DNA of 64,000 nt from Flavobacterium pectinovorum (GTDB taxonomy: Bacteria; Bacteroidota; Bacteroidia; Flavobacteriales; Flavobacteriaceae): the NCBI RefSeq assembly GCF_022802975.1, contig NZ_JAFEVZ010000013.1, positions 94,099-158,098 of the forward strand. The letters are read 5' to 3'. The position numbers and the translations under genes are program-made. Numbering within the stretch: position 1 is the first letter of the stretch; each line of letters begins with the position of its first letter. The notes under the pieces are model-generated. The model searched no databases and was not told where the DNA came from. It was given only the letters and a program-made list of their open reading frames with translations. Of the stretch, positions 1 to 8,478 are shown piece by piece.

Positions 1-119
1 ACTTTTAAAATTACATTGTTATCTGTATTGAAAGAAATGGAATCGCCTTCATGCTCATACGAAACGACTTTTGATGGAAATAAATTTCCTTTGTATTCTA
101 GTGCGGTATTTGTAATCAT
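1..119 (-). CDS. Partial CDS, possible GH31 family alpha-glucosidase N-terminus
   Basis: Only the first 39 codons are present; the ATG is at 119 and the gene runs off the left edge. The visible N-terminus includes EYKGNLFPSKVVSYEHEGD and then DNNVILK, with no signal peptide. From memory this resembles the start of flavobacterial glycoside hydrolase family 31 proteins, in which a short beta-rich N-terminal domain precedes the barrel. It lies downstream of glgA-glgC-glgB on the same strand, and an alpha-glucan hydrolase would fit that context. The family assignment is an inference from few residues; that a gene starts here is more secure. Confidence 0.4.
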   Translation of the reverse strand, partial: MITNTALEYKGNLFPSKVVSYEHEGDSISFNTDNNVILK

Positions 120-320
120 ATGACTAATGGATTAATTTTAATTTTGCTGCCTTTAGTTTCAAACTTACAAAAAAACTTAGTAATCCCCTATGAATAAACG
201 GTTTATTAACGAAAACGTTTTTTCTGCCTGAGTGATAATTTACACCTCAAAAAAACATCAATTCATTAATTTACACCCTTAAAAATAACAAAATCACAGT
301 CTTATGAATAAGAAGATTTT

Positions 321-2225
321 TTATACGAAAGAATAAACCGTAACACTTAATGGAGGCAAAATTAATTCAACCGAAAAATCTCTCCCATCATAAGAAAAGG
401 ATTCAACTTCTAATACTCCTGAATTTGTAACCCCGCTTCCGCCGTAAAGTTTAGAATCACTGTTAAAAATTTCTTTCAGGTTAGCTTCTTTAGGAACTCC
501 AATTCTGTAATTATCCCTGACAACCTGAGTAAGATTGCAGACAATGACTAAATTTTCATCAGGATTATTTCCCTTTCGAATATAGGATAAAACAGCATTT
601 TGATGATCGGAATAATTAATCCATTCAAAGCCATCTCCGCTGAATTGTTTTTCATACAAAGCCGGACTTGATTTATACAATTGATTTAAATCTCTAATTA
701 CATCTTTGATACCTGAATGATAATCATATTTCAACAGATGCCAATCCAGGCTGTTTTCAAAATTCCACTCGGCTGTTTGTCCAAATTCAGATCCCATAAA
801 CAATAATTTGGTTCCGGGATGTGTAAACATATAACCGTAAAGCAGTCTAAGATTGGCAAATTTCTGCCATTCATCACCCGGCATTTTATACACAATAGAT
901 TGTTTTCCGTAAACCACTTCATCATGCGAAAAAGGCAGCATAAAATTTTCGGTAAAAGCATAAGTCATCGAAAAAGTCAAATCATTTTGATGGTATTTTC
1001 TGTAAACCGTATCTTTTTGAAAGTATTTTAAAGTATCGTGCATCCAGCCCATCATCCATTTCATTCCGAAACCTAAACCTCCTGTGAATGTTGGTCTGGA
1101 AACCATTGGAAAAGAAGTACTTTCTTCTGCAATGGTTTGAACCCCATTAAAATTAGCATAAATAACTTCATTAAATTCTTTAAGAAAACTTATGGTTTCA
1201 AGATTTTCTCTTCCACCATAAATATTAGGTTCCCACTCCCCTTCATTTCTGGAATAATCTAAATATAACATCGAAGCTACAGCATCAACTCTTAAACCAT
1301 CAACATGATAATTTTGAAGCCAAAAAACGGCGTTGCTAATTAAAAAAGCACGAACTTCATTGCGTCCGTAGTTAAAAACAAGACTTTTCCAGTCCGGATG
1401 ATAACCTTTTCTACGATCCGGATGTTCATATAAATGCGAACCGTCAAAAAATCCTAGACCGTGCGCATCATCTGGAAAATGTGACGGAACCCAATCCAGA
1501 ATTACACCAATACCAGCCTGATGCAATTTATCTACCAAAACCATAAAATCCTGTGGTTTGCCAAAGCGGGAGGTTGGCGCAAAATACCCTACCAGCTGAT
1601 ATCCCCATGAAGGATCATAAGGATACTCCATGACCGGCATAAATTCTACGTGTGTAAAACCGGTTTCTTTAACATAAGCCACCAAATCATCCGCCAGTTC
1701 CAGATAGGTTAAAAACTTATTATCATTTCCGCGTTTCCACGAACCTAAATGTACTTCATAAACTGAATAAGGTTTATCCAAAGCATTGTGCTCAGGACGT
1801 GACTGCATCCATTTTTCATCTTTCCAGTTATAATCCAAATCCCAGACCACAGAAGCCGTATGAGGTGGTTTTTCGCAGTATAAAGAAAACGGATCTGCTT
1901 TTTCTGTTACAATTCCATCAATATTTGACTCAATTTTATATTTATAAAGTGCTCCTTTATCTAAATTTGGAATAAAACCTTCCCAAATTCCGGAAGAATC
2001 CCAACGCACCTGAAGCAAATGCTCACCTTGTGTCCAATAATTAAAATCGCCAACCACTGAAACAGATTGTGCAGTTGGTGCCCAAACGGCAAAATAAACA
2101 CCTTTTACTCCATTAACTTCTACTAAATGCGCACCTAGTTTTTCGTATAATTTGAAGTGTTTCCCTGCCTTGAATAAATCGATATCAAAATCAGTAAATA
2201 GAGAATAGGTAATAACGTTGGACAT
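321..2225 (-). CDS. glgB: 1,4-alpha-glucan branching enzyme
   Basis: Makes alpha-1,6 branches in glycogen by cutting an alpha-1,4 chain and transferring it. The 634-residue protein has an N-terminal CBM48-like beta domain (about 30-125, with YFAVWAPTAQSVSVVGDFN), a GH13 catalytic barrel, and a C-terminal all-beta domain. Visible GH13 motifs are DWVPSHF, GLRVDAV with the nucleophile at Asp314, TIAEES with the acid near Glu367, and FSHDEV. It is shorter than the about 730-residue E. coli enzyme because the extra N1 domain is absent, which is common in this phylum. It is the third gene of a minus-strand glgA-glgC-glgB run, 178 bp after glgC. Confidence 0.96.
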   Translation of the reverse strand: MSNVITYSLFTDFDIDLFKAGKHFKLYEKLGAHLVEVNGVKGVYFAVWAPTAQSVSVVGDFNYWTQGEHLLQVRWDSSGIWEGFIPNLDKGALYKYKIESNIDGIVTEKADPFSLYCEKPPHTASVVWDLDYNWKDEKWMQSRPEHNALDKPYSVYEVHLGSWKRGNDNKFLTYLELADDLVAYVKETGFTHVEFMPVMEYPYDPSWGYQLVGYFAPTSRFGKPQDFMVLVDKLHQAGIGVILDWVPSHFPDDAHGLGFFDGSHLYEHPDRRKGYHPDWKSLVFNYGRNEVRAFLISNAVFWLQNYHVDGLRVDAVASMLYLDYSRNEGEWEPNIYGGRENLETISFLKEFNEVIYANFNGVQTIAEESTSFPMVSRPTFTGGLGFGMKWMMGWMHDTLKYFQKDTVYRKYHQNDLTFSMTYAFTENFMLPFSHDEVVYGKQSIVYKMPGDEWQKFANLRLLYGYMFTHPGTKLLFMGSEFGQTAEWNFENSLDWHLLKYDYHSGIKDVIRDLNQLYKSSPALYEKQFSGDGFEWINYSDHQNAVLSYIRKGNNPDENLVIVCNLTQVVRDNYRIGVPKEANLKEIFNSDSKLYGGSGVTNSGVLEVESFSYDGRDFSVELILPPLSVTVYSFV

Positions 2226-2228
2226 ATA

Positions 2229-2400
2229 TTGGGGTTCTTAGTGATTAGTAACCAGTACTTAGTGAATAGTAACTAGTCCTTAGTATTTAGTAATCAGTGT
2301 TTTTTATTTTTATTGATAATTAATTAATAATCCTAGTCATAGTCGTTAGTACAAAGAATACTCTTTACGAATCACTAAGGACTAATTACTCGGGACTAAA
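2229..2400. repeat. Degenerate 'TTAGTnATTAGT' intergenic repeat with inverted halves
   Basis: The glgC-glgB spacer is built from variations of one short word (AGTGATTAGTAA, AGTACTTAGTGAATAGTAA, AGTCCTTAGTATTTAGTAA). The right half contains the reverse complement (TTTACGAATCACTAAGG, CTAATTACTCGGGACTA), so the halves could pair as a long imperfect hairpin around an AT-rich centre. It is non-coding in all frames. Function is unknown; an RNA processing or partial termination signal between glgC and glgB is possible. Confidence 0.6.
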
Positions 2401-2403
2401 AAA

Positions 2404-3684
2404 CTAATCTATCCTGAAATTATCCGGAAGAATTGCTCCTTTTTTAATGACCACAATTCCGTCCTTAATACTATATAATTCATTAGTAAAATTTTCTAAA
2501 TGCTTTCCTCCGTTAATATGAACGTTATTTCCAATACGTACATTTTTATCAACTAAAACATTTTTAATGAAACAATTTTCACCAATTCCAATATGTATTT
2601 TGTTGTTTATTGTATCCCGATTCATTTCATCAAGATCCTGATAAAAATCATTACCCATTACATACGAGTGCTTAATCACGGTTCCTTCACCAATTCTGGA
2701 ACGTATACCTATTACCGAATTTTTAATTTCATTCGCGTTGATGATACAACCTTCTGAAATTAAAGACTGATTGATATTTGAATTTCTAAATTTTGAAGGC
2801 GGCAATAACCTCGGACGTGTAAAGATTTTGTTTTCATCATCAAATAAATTAAATTCCGGTATATCAGCAGTCAAACCAATATTTGCCTCGAAAAAGGAAT
2901 CAATATTTCCAATGTCTGTCCAGTATCCTTCGTATTGGTAGCTTAAAATTTTATGTTTTCCAACGGCTTGGGGAATAATTTCTTTTCCAAAATCCTTTGT
3001 ATCCGGATTAGCCATCAAATCTTCCAATAATTGACGATTAAAGATATAAATCCCCATTGAAGCCAGATATTTTTTGCCTTTTTCCTGCATTTGTTCACTT
3101 ACTTCAGACTCCCATTGCGGTAAAAGCGAAGCATCCGGTTTTTCAATAAAAGCTTCAATACAACTTTCATGATTGGTTTTCAGGATTCCAAATTCAGGGG
3201 CGTCTTTTGCATTTACGGGCAAAGTCGCAATCGAAATTGCAGCATCAGCCTTGATGTGAGCTTCCAGCATTTCGTTAAAATCCATTTGATATAACTGATC
3301 TCCGGAAAGTATTAAAGCATATTCAAAATCGTGTTTTAAAAAATGCGACATACACTGGCGAACAGCATCGGCAGTTCCCTGAAACCAGGTTGGATTGTCA
3401 GGAGTTTGTTCGGCAGCTAGAATATCAACAAATGACTGGCTGAAAATACTAAAATTAAAAGTGTTTTTGATATGCGCATTTAAAGAAGCCGAATTAAATT
3501 GTGTCAAAACAAATATTTTAAAGATATCTGAATTAATACAATTTGAAATAGGAATATCTACTAATCTGTATTTTCCACCAATTGGAACAGCCGGTTTTGA
3601 CCTTGTTTCGGTTAACGGATACAAACGTGATCCCTGACCACCTCCTAAAATAATGGCAACAACTCCTTTTTTGTTAACTTTCAT
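2404..3684 (-). CDS. glgC: Glucose-1-phosphate adenylyltransferase (ADP-glucose pyrophosphorylase)
   Basis: Forms ADP-glucose from glucose-1-phosphate and ATP, the committed step of glycogen synthesis. The 426-residue protein begins with the nucleotidyltransferase signature ILGGGQGSRLYPLTETRSKP (about 12-31), followed by GGKYRLVDIPISNCINS. LSGDQLYQMDF, IEKPD and GYWTDIGNI mark the substrate-binding core. The last 130 residues form a left-handed beta-helix with hexapeptide-like repeats (GIGENCFIKNVLVDKNVRIG). Length is normal. Its start overlaps the 3' end of glgA by 11 bp, implying co-transcription and translational coupling. Confidence 0.96.
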   Translation of the reverse strand: MKVNKKGVVAIILGGGQGSRLYPLTETRSKPAVPIGGKYRLVDIPISNCINSDIFKIFVLTQFNSASLNAHIKNTFNFSIFSQSFVDILAAEQTPDNPTWFQGTADAVRQCMSHFLKHDFEYALILSGDQLYQMDFNEMLEAHIKADAAISIATLPVNAKDAPEFGILKTNHESCIEAFIEKPDASLLPQWESEVSEQMQEKGKKYLASMGIYIFNRQLLEDLMANPDTKDFGKEIIPQAVGKHKILSYQYEGYWTDIGNIDSFFEANIGLTADIPEFNLFDDENKIFTRPRLLPPSKFRNSNINQSLISEGCIINANEIKNSVIGIRSRIGEGTVIKHSYVMGNDFYQDLDEMNRDTINNKIHIGIGENCFIKNVLVDKNVRIGNNVHINGGKHLENFTNELYSIKDGIVVIKKGAILPDNFRID

Positions 3685-5101
3685 GTTTCTGAATTATTTG
3701 GTTATATGTTTCGATATATTCTTGGCAAACTCTTTCCCAGGAATGATCCGTTGACATTCCTTTTATTATTATTTTATTAAACCTGGTTTTATCATTATAA
3801 AGATTTACGGCACGATTGATTGAATAACAAACATCTCCAACCGAAGCCTGATCGTGACAAATTCCGTTTCCATCATCTCCAAAATCAATTACGGTATCCC
3901 GCAAACCGCCGGTTCTTCTCACAATAGGAATTGTTCCGTAGCGCAAAGCATACATCTGATTTAATCCGCAAGGTTCTACTCTTGACGGCATTAAAATAAA
4001 ATCGGAACCTGCATAAATCAAATGTGCCAGTTCTTCATTATACCCAATAAAAACATTATAGTTTCCTTTGTAATCATTACTTAATTGTAACAATTGAGCT
4101 TCGATATCAGGATTTCCGGATCCTAAAATCAATAGGTTTATATCCTTAAAATTTTCAGACAAGGCCAATGCTGAAGCCAGAGGTAAAAGATCACCTCCTT
4201 TTTCATCAAATAATCTTCCAATAAAACTAAACAGCGGTTTTGAAGCATCTAAATCAAACCGTTCGCAAAGCTTTTCTTTGTTTTTTTGTTTACCTGTTTC
4301 AAAATCATCAATACTAAAATGTTCTTCCAGCATTTTATCTTTTAAAGGATTCCAGACTTCAATGTCTATTCCGTTTAAAATTCCCTTCGATTTACTTCGT
4401 ACCGAATTAAATAAAGATTCCAGTCCATTAGCCGAAACATTAATTTCATCCAGATAACTTGGTGAAACAGTCGTAACCGCATGGGCACATTTGACAGCCA
4501 CAGCTAATGAATTGAGAGAATTATTCCATTCTAAAAAGCCGGCGTGTTTTAAATCAAATTCAGGTATATAATGCATTTTATCAAACCCAAACCATCCTTG
4601 ATACAAACCGTTATGAATGGTTATTACGGTTCTCACTTCGCTTAACACTTCATATTTATAGCTAAATTGAAGCATAAACGGAATCAGTCCTGTGTGATGA
4701 TCGTGGCAGTTTATAACATCAGGAACCGTATTTCTGGCCTTAATCCAGTCTAAAACCGCAATCTGAAAAGATAAAAACCGTTCGATATCATCATCATAGC
4801 CATAGATATTTGGCCTGTCAAATAGTTCTTTAATTTCTATCAGGTATAACTCGTAACCTAATTTATCTGTACGCTCTTTTAATACACTATACGGAAATTG
4901 AAAACTGCCTAATTCGACTGTTCCCCAGTGTACACATACAAAATCATTTTCATTTTTAAATTTAGTATCATAAGAAGGAACAACTACCCGCACCTCATGA
5001 CCTGCGTTTTGTTGGTATTTTGGTAATGCCCCAACAACATCGGCTAATCCGCCAACTTTGGCCATTGGGTAACATTCTGCACTAATATGAAATATTTCCA
5101 T
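3674..5101 (-). CDS. glgA: Glycogen synthase (ADP-glucose dependent)
   Basis: GT5 glycosyltransferase that extends alpha-1,4-glucan with ADP-glucose. The 475-residue protein carries the N-terminal KVGGLADVVGALP motif (about 15-27, ADP-glucose binding), a GT5 domain up to about residue 240, and a GT1-type C-terminal domain with FIGRLFDEKGGDL and MPSRVEPCGLNQMYALRYGTI, which holds the catalytic glutamate region. Length matches the bacterial family. It is the first gene of the minus-strand glycogen operon and is divergent from the alpha/beta hydrolase at 5236; the 134 bp spacer must hold both promoters, though no clear TTTG/TAnnTTTG pair stands out. Confidence 0.95.
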   Translation of the reverse strand: MEIFHISAECYPMAKVGGLADVVGALPKYQQNAGHEVRVVVPSYDTKFKNENDFVCVHWGTVELGSFQFPYSVLKERTDKLGYELYLIEIKELFDRPNIYGYDDDIERFLSFQIAVLDWIKARNTVPDVINCHDHHTGLIPFMLQFSYKYEVLSEVRTVITIHNGLYQGWFGFDKMHYIPEFDLKHAGFLEWNNSLNSLAVAVKCAHAVTTVSPSYLDEINVSANGLESLFNSVRSKSKGILNGIDIEVWNPLKDKMLEEHFSIDDFETGKQKNKEKLCERFDLDASKPLFSFIGRLFDEKGGDLLPLASALALSENFKDINLLILGSGNPDIEAQLLQLSNDYKGNYNVFIGYNEELAHLIYAGSDFILMPSRVEPCGLNQMYALRYGTIPIVRRTGGLRDTVIDFGDDGNGICHDQASVGDVCYSINRAVNLYNDKTRFNKIIIKGMSTDHSWERVCQEYIETYNQIIQKHES

Positions 5102-5235
5102 TAAAAGACTGCTGTTTTTATAAATTGGTGCTCAATTAAATTAATACGTAAATTGGTATTATTCTGTAATTTTATGTTTTTTTAAATTTAGGAAAAAACT
5201 AAGTAAAATTCAGCTGCTAAATAAAAATTATCATT

Positions 5236-6105
5236 ATGCCAAAAAAATCAGTAAATCCTGTAAAATCCTTAAAAATCCCGCTATTTATTCTTGTTTCCAG
5301 CAAATTATGTGCTTTTTTTTCTCCTAAGCTTGCTACCATTTATGCAGCTAAACTTTTTACAACACCTATAAAACATAAAGTTCCGAAAAGAGAACTGGAA
5401 ATGGATGCAGGAAGCGCACAAAAAGTAATTCATATTCCGTCAATCAATAAAAACATTACAGTTTATGAATATATTAAAAGCGAAAAAAAAGTTTTACTGG
5501 TTCATGGCTGGTCAGGAAGAGGTACACAATTGTTTAAAATTGCAGATGCTTTGTTAGAAAAAGGATACGCTGTAGTGAGTTTTGATGCTCCTGCGCACGG
5601 AAAATCAAAAGGAAATTCTACTATAATGTCTGAATTCATTGAATCAATCTTGGAAATTGAAAATTTGTACGGAACGTTCGATATAGCCATAGGTCATTCG
5701 CTTGGAGGAATGTCAGTTTTAAATTCAGTTAAGAGCGGTTTAAACGTAAAAAAAGCTGTAGTAATTGGTAGTGGTGATATTGTACAGGATATTTTAGATG
5801 ATTTTATTTTAAAATTGGGTTTAAAAACCGAAATTAGTATTCGTTTACGTGATTATTTCGAAAACAAATATCAGGTCAAAATGGATGATTTTTCGGCATA
5901 CAAAGCGGCTGCAGAATTAGAAATTCCTGTTTTGGTTATCCATGATAAAGACGATCCTGAAGTTCCTGTAAAAGCCGGAATCCATATTCATGAACATTTA
6001 AAGAAAGGCAGTTTGTTTTTAACCGAAGGTTTGGGACACCGCAAAGTTTTAGGAAACCAAAGCGTAATTAAAAAGATTACAGAATTCATAAACAAAAATG
6101 ATTAA
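5236..6105 (+). CDS. Alpha/beta hydrolase
   Basis: A 289-residue alpha/beta-hydrolase fold protein of unknown substrate. The nucleophile elbow is GHSLGG with Ser155; oxyanion-side VHGWSGRG is near residue 90; acid candidates are Asp239/Asp240 in HDKDDPEVP; the histidine is His268 in EGLGHRK. A hydrophobic stretch near residues 13-30 could be a membrane anchor or a buried helix; there is no clear cleavage site. It ends 11 bp before the endonuclease III-like gene, so the two are probably co-transcribed. The fold is certain; the reaction cannot be told from sequence. Confidence 0.85.
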   Translation: MPKKSVNPVKSLKIPLFILVSSKLCAFFSPKLATIYAAKLFTTPIKHKVPKRELEMDAGSAQKVIHIPSINKNITVYEYIKSEKKVLLVHGWSGRGTQLFKIADALLEKGYAVVSFDAPAHGKSKGNSTIMSEFIESILEIENLYGTFDIAIGHSLGGMSVLNSVKSGLNVKKAVVIGSGDIVQDILDDFILKLGLKTEISIRLRDYFENKYQVKMDDFSAYKAAAELEIPVLVIHDKDDPEVPVKAGIHIHEHLKKGSLFLTEGLGHRKVLGNQSVIKKITEFINKND

Positions 6106-6116
6106 TTGAAATTGAC

Positions 6117-6761
6117 ATGGATTTATTTGGCGAAACAAAGAACCGGGAAAACGACTTAAAACCCATTTTAAATAAATACAAAGGAAAAAAGCATCCTTTG
6201 CATTATGAAAACACCTATCAATTATTGGTAATGGTGATTTTATCAGCTCAGGATTCTGATGCCAATATCAACTCTATTGCTCCTGCCTTGTTTGCTGAGT
6301 TCCCTACTTTACAAAGTTTATCGAAAACAGACAGAGAAAGTTTTATTCCTTATGTCAGCAAGGTTCGGAATCATGCAACCAAAACAGAATGGCTTCTGGA
6401 AATTGCAAAAACAATTAAAAATGATGACAATATTCCATTAACCATGAACGGATTGACAGCTTTAAAAGGACTGGGAAGAAAATCTGCGAATGTTATCCTG
6501 AGAGAAACACACCAGCCCGCAGAAGGAATTATTACCGATTTGCATGTAATAAGAGTGGCTCCCAGAATTGGAATTGCACAGGAAAGTAAAGACGGTAACA
6601 AAATAGAAAAGCAATTAATGGAAGCTTTGCCAAAAAAAATCTGGTCAGAAATTGGCATGGCCATTTCTTTTTTAGGTAGAGAAACCTGCAGGCCAAAACC
6701 CAAATGCGAAGAATGTCTTTTGAAAGATTACTGTGAATACTTTTTAAGTTCTTTAAACTGA
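6117..6761 (+). CDS. Endonuclease III-like DNA glycosylase/AP lyase (HhH-GPD, FeS)
   Basis: Base-excision repair glycosylase of the Nth/MutY superfamily, 214 residues. The helix-hairpin-helix LKGLGRKSANVIL supplies the catalytic lysine (GRKSAN), and ITDLHVIRV holds the catalytic aspartate in the position of VDTH in E. coli Nth. A C-terminal cysteine cluster CRPKPKCEECLLKDYC would bind [4Fe-4S], but the spacing is C-x5-C-x2-C-x5-C rather than the classical C-x6-C-x2-C-x5-C. It follows the alpha/beta hydrolase by 11 bp. The superfamily is certain; substrate range (oxidised pyrimidines or other) is inferred. Confidence 0.88.
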   Translation: MDLFGETKNRENDLKPILNKYKGKKHPLHYENTYQLLVMVILSAQDSDANINSIAPALFAEFPTLQSLSKTDRESFIPYVSKVRNHATKTEWLLEIAKTIKNDDNIPLTMNGLTALKGLGRKSANVILRETHQPAEGIITDLHVIRVAPRIGIAQESKDGNKIEKQLMEALPKKIWSEIGMAISFLGRETCRPKPKCEECLLKDYCEYFLSSLN

Positions 6762-6791
6762 AAAATTATCCTTTAAATATAATTTGAATCT

Positions 6792-7520
6792 ATGAATATT
6801 ACATGTAAAAATTGCGGACAGATTTTTAAAGGGCATTACTGTAACAATTGCGGACAAACTGCCGAAACCCATAAAATTAACTCCCATTTTTTATGGCACG
6901 ATATTCAACACGGATTATTACATTTTGATAAGGGAATCTTATACTCTTTCAAACAGTTATTTACACGCCCGGGACATTCTGTTCGTGAATTCATTGAAGG
7001 AAAACGTGTAAAACATTTTAAACCTTTTTCTCTGGTTGTTGTACTGGCAACACTATATGGTTTTTTATTTCACTCTTTTCATGTTGATTTATTTGGTGAT
7101 TCCTCAGAAATAGATTTAAGTGGTTTCAACGAATGGTCCGTGACACATTTTTCATGGATTACTATTGCTACCATTCCAATTTTTACATTAGGAACTTACA
7201 TTTGTTTTAGAAAACAGGGCTATAACTTTATTGAATATTTTGTTTTAAATTCATTCAAAGCTTCTCAAAAACTTTTTGCTCATCTTGCCACTTTCCCTTT
7301 ACTTTATTATTTTAACGGAACATCGCATTACAAAACCATAACATTCATCATTTACCTGATTGATATTATTTTAATTTTTTGGACAAACATTCAGTTTTTT
7401 AATAAAATTTCCAAAAGTAAAGCACTGCTTTTGTCCATTCTTAGTCATATCATTTTCTTAATCCTTTTTACAATCATACTGGTTGCAAGCTTCATGACTA
7501 CCGGAAAAATTCCATCATAA
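6792..7520 (+). CDS. DUF3667 family membrane protein with N-terminal zinc ribbon
   Basis: A 242-residue protein starting with a zinc-ribbon pattern, CKNCGQIFKGHYCNNCGQ (residues 4-21). A conserved amphipathic section follows (HDIQHGLLHFDKGILYSFKQ, then LFTRPGHSVREFIEGKRVKHFKPFS), then four to five membrane helices between about residue 80 and the C-terminus. This layout is that of DUF3667, a family common in Bacteroidota with no known function. It starts 30 bp after the glycosylase gene and could be read from the same transcript. Confidence 0.82.
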   Translation: MNITCKNCGQIFKGHYCNNCGQTAETHKINSHFLWHDIQHGLLHFDKGILYSFKQLFTRPGHSVREFIEGKRVKHFKPFSLVVVLATLYGFLFHSFHVDLFGDSSEIDLSGFNEWSVTHFSWITIATIPIFTLGTYICFRKQGYNFIEYFVLNSFKASQKLFAHLATFPLLYYFNGTSHYKTITFIIYLIDIILIFWTNIQFFNKISKSKALLLSILSHIIFLILFTIILVASFMTTGKIPS

Positions 7521-7569
7521 CCTATGGATTTAAAAAATATATCTTTTTTTTCTTTTTTATTACTTATTT

Positions 7570-7587
7570 AATCGTAATATTGCAATA
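7570..7587. promoter_or_regulatory. ArsR operator, copy 1 (before arsR)
   Basis: AATCGTAATATTGCAATA lies 18 bp before the arsR start codon and contains the perfect 14 bp palindrome AATATTGCAATATT. The same 18 bp occur again at 7949-7966 before the next gene. Identical palindromes in front of an ArsR regulator gene are the usual sign of its autoregulatory operator; binding itself is inferred. Confidence 0.75.
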
Positions 7588-7604
7588 TTTAAATAAAAAA
7601 TAAA

Positions 7605-7931
7605 ATGGGGGCTACAAAAACAGATCATTTTACTGAGAGACAAAATCAGATTGCCAAAATTGCAAAAGCATTAGGACATCCTGCCAGAATTGCCATTATT
7701 GAATATCTGCTTAAAGTAAACACTTGCATTTGCGGTGATATTGTAAACGAACTTCCTCTCGCCCAGCCTACCGTATCACAACATTTAAAAGAATTAAAAA
7801 ACGCAGGCATTATTAAAGGAAATATTGAAGGAACTGCAATTTGCTACTGTATCGACGAAAAAGTTGTAGGCATTTTAAATGATTATTTTTCTAAAATTAT
7901 CCTAACTGTTACCAATCAAAAATGTTGCTAA
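7605..7931 (+). CDS. arsR: ArsR/SmtB family arsenic-responsive repressor
   Basis: Metalloid-sensing winged-helix repressor, 108 residues. Residues 15-95 form the HTH_5 domain, with the recognition helix in LAQPTVSQHLKELKNAGII. A Cys41-x-Cys43 pair (CICGDI) at the start of the DNA-binding region resembles the ELCVC arsenite site of classic ArsR proteins, and the C-terminus ends in a further Cys pair (QKCC). It is the first gene of a plus-strand arsenic cassette and sits directly after one palindromic operator and before a second. Arsenite would release it and induce DUF6428, the phosphatase-like reductase and acr3. Confidence 0.9.
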   Translation: MGATKTDHFTERQNQIAKIAKALGHPARIAIIEYLLKVNTCICGDIVNELPLAQPTVSQHLKELKNAGIIKGNIEGTAICYCIDEKVVGILNDYFSKIILTVTNQKCC

Positions 7932-7948
7932 ACATTTTTTTTATAATC

Positions 7949-7966
7949 AATCGTAATATTGCAATA
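7949..7966. promoter_or_regulatory. ArsR operator, copy 2 (before the DUF6428 gene)
   Basis: An exact 18 bp repeat of the element at 7570 (AATCGTAATATTGCAATA), located between arsR and the downstream resistance genes, with TATTGCAATA as the palindromic core. It suggests a second ArsR-controlled promoter so that the resistance genes can be induced independently of arsR. Confidence 0.72.
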
Positions 7967-7986
7967 AAATAATAAAATATAAAACC

Positions 7987-8460
7987 ATGAAACTTTCAGA
8001 AATTAAAATCATACTTGAAACAGTAGAGACAGTAAATTTTCAGTTACCCAACGGGAATTTTGTACCGGAATACTTTCATGTTACTGAAGTAGGCTTAATC
8101 ACTAAAAACTTTATTGATTGCGGAGGAACGGTTCGCAAAGAAACCTTAGTAAATTTTCAGCTTTGGAATGCCAATGATTTTGAGCATCGTTTAAAACCAC
8201 AGAAACTAATTGATATTATTGAACTTTCTGAAAAAGTTTTAGGAATTGAAGATTTTGAAATTGAAGTCGAATATCAGGATACTACAATTGGAAAATATGA
8301 TTTAGACTTTAACGGAAAGGATTTCCTGTTGCTGAACAAACAAACTGCTTGTCTGGCTCAGGACCAATGTGGAATTCCGACAGAAAAACCAAAACTTAAA
8401 TTATCTCAATTACATACAGACAATTCTAACTCATGTACTCCAGGCGGAAGCTGTTGCTAA
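7987..8460 (+). CDS. DUF6428 family protein of the arsenic operon
   Basis: A 157-residue cytoplasmic protein without known function. The family, as I know it, recurs in Bacteroidota arsenic operons. It has an N-terminal alpha/beta section with NFQLPNGNFVPEYFHVTEVG, and a C-terminal tail rich in cysteine (QTACLAQDQC, and SCTPGGSCC as the last residues) that could bind a metalloid. It starts 55 bp after arsR, behind the second operator copy, and 18 bp before the phosphatase-like reductase gene. A chaperone or sensor role for arsenic is an inference. Confidence 0.78.
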   Translation: MKLSEIKIILETVETVNFQLPNGNFVPEYFHVTEVGLITKNFIDCGGTVRKETLVNFQLWNANDFEHRLKPQKLIDIIELSEKVLGIEDFEIEVEYQDTTIGKYDLDFNGKDFLLLNKQTACLAQDQCGIPTEKPKLKLSQLHTDNSNSCTPGGSCC

Positions 8461-8478
8461 ACTTTAACTTAAATAAAA

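Noticed and set aside
6371..6703. 110-codon minus-strand ORF
   Set aside because: It is fully antisense to the endonuclease III-like gene, whose catalytic motifs are clear.
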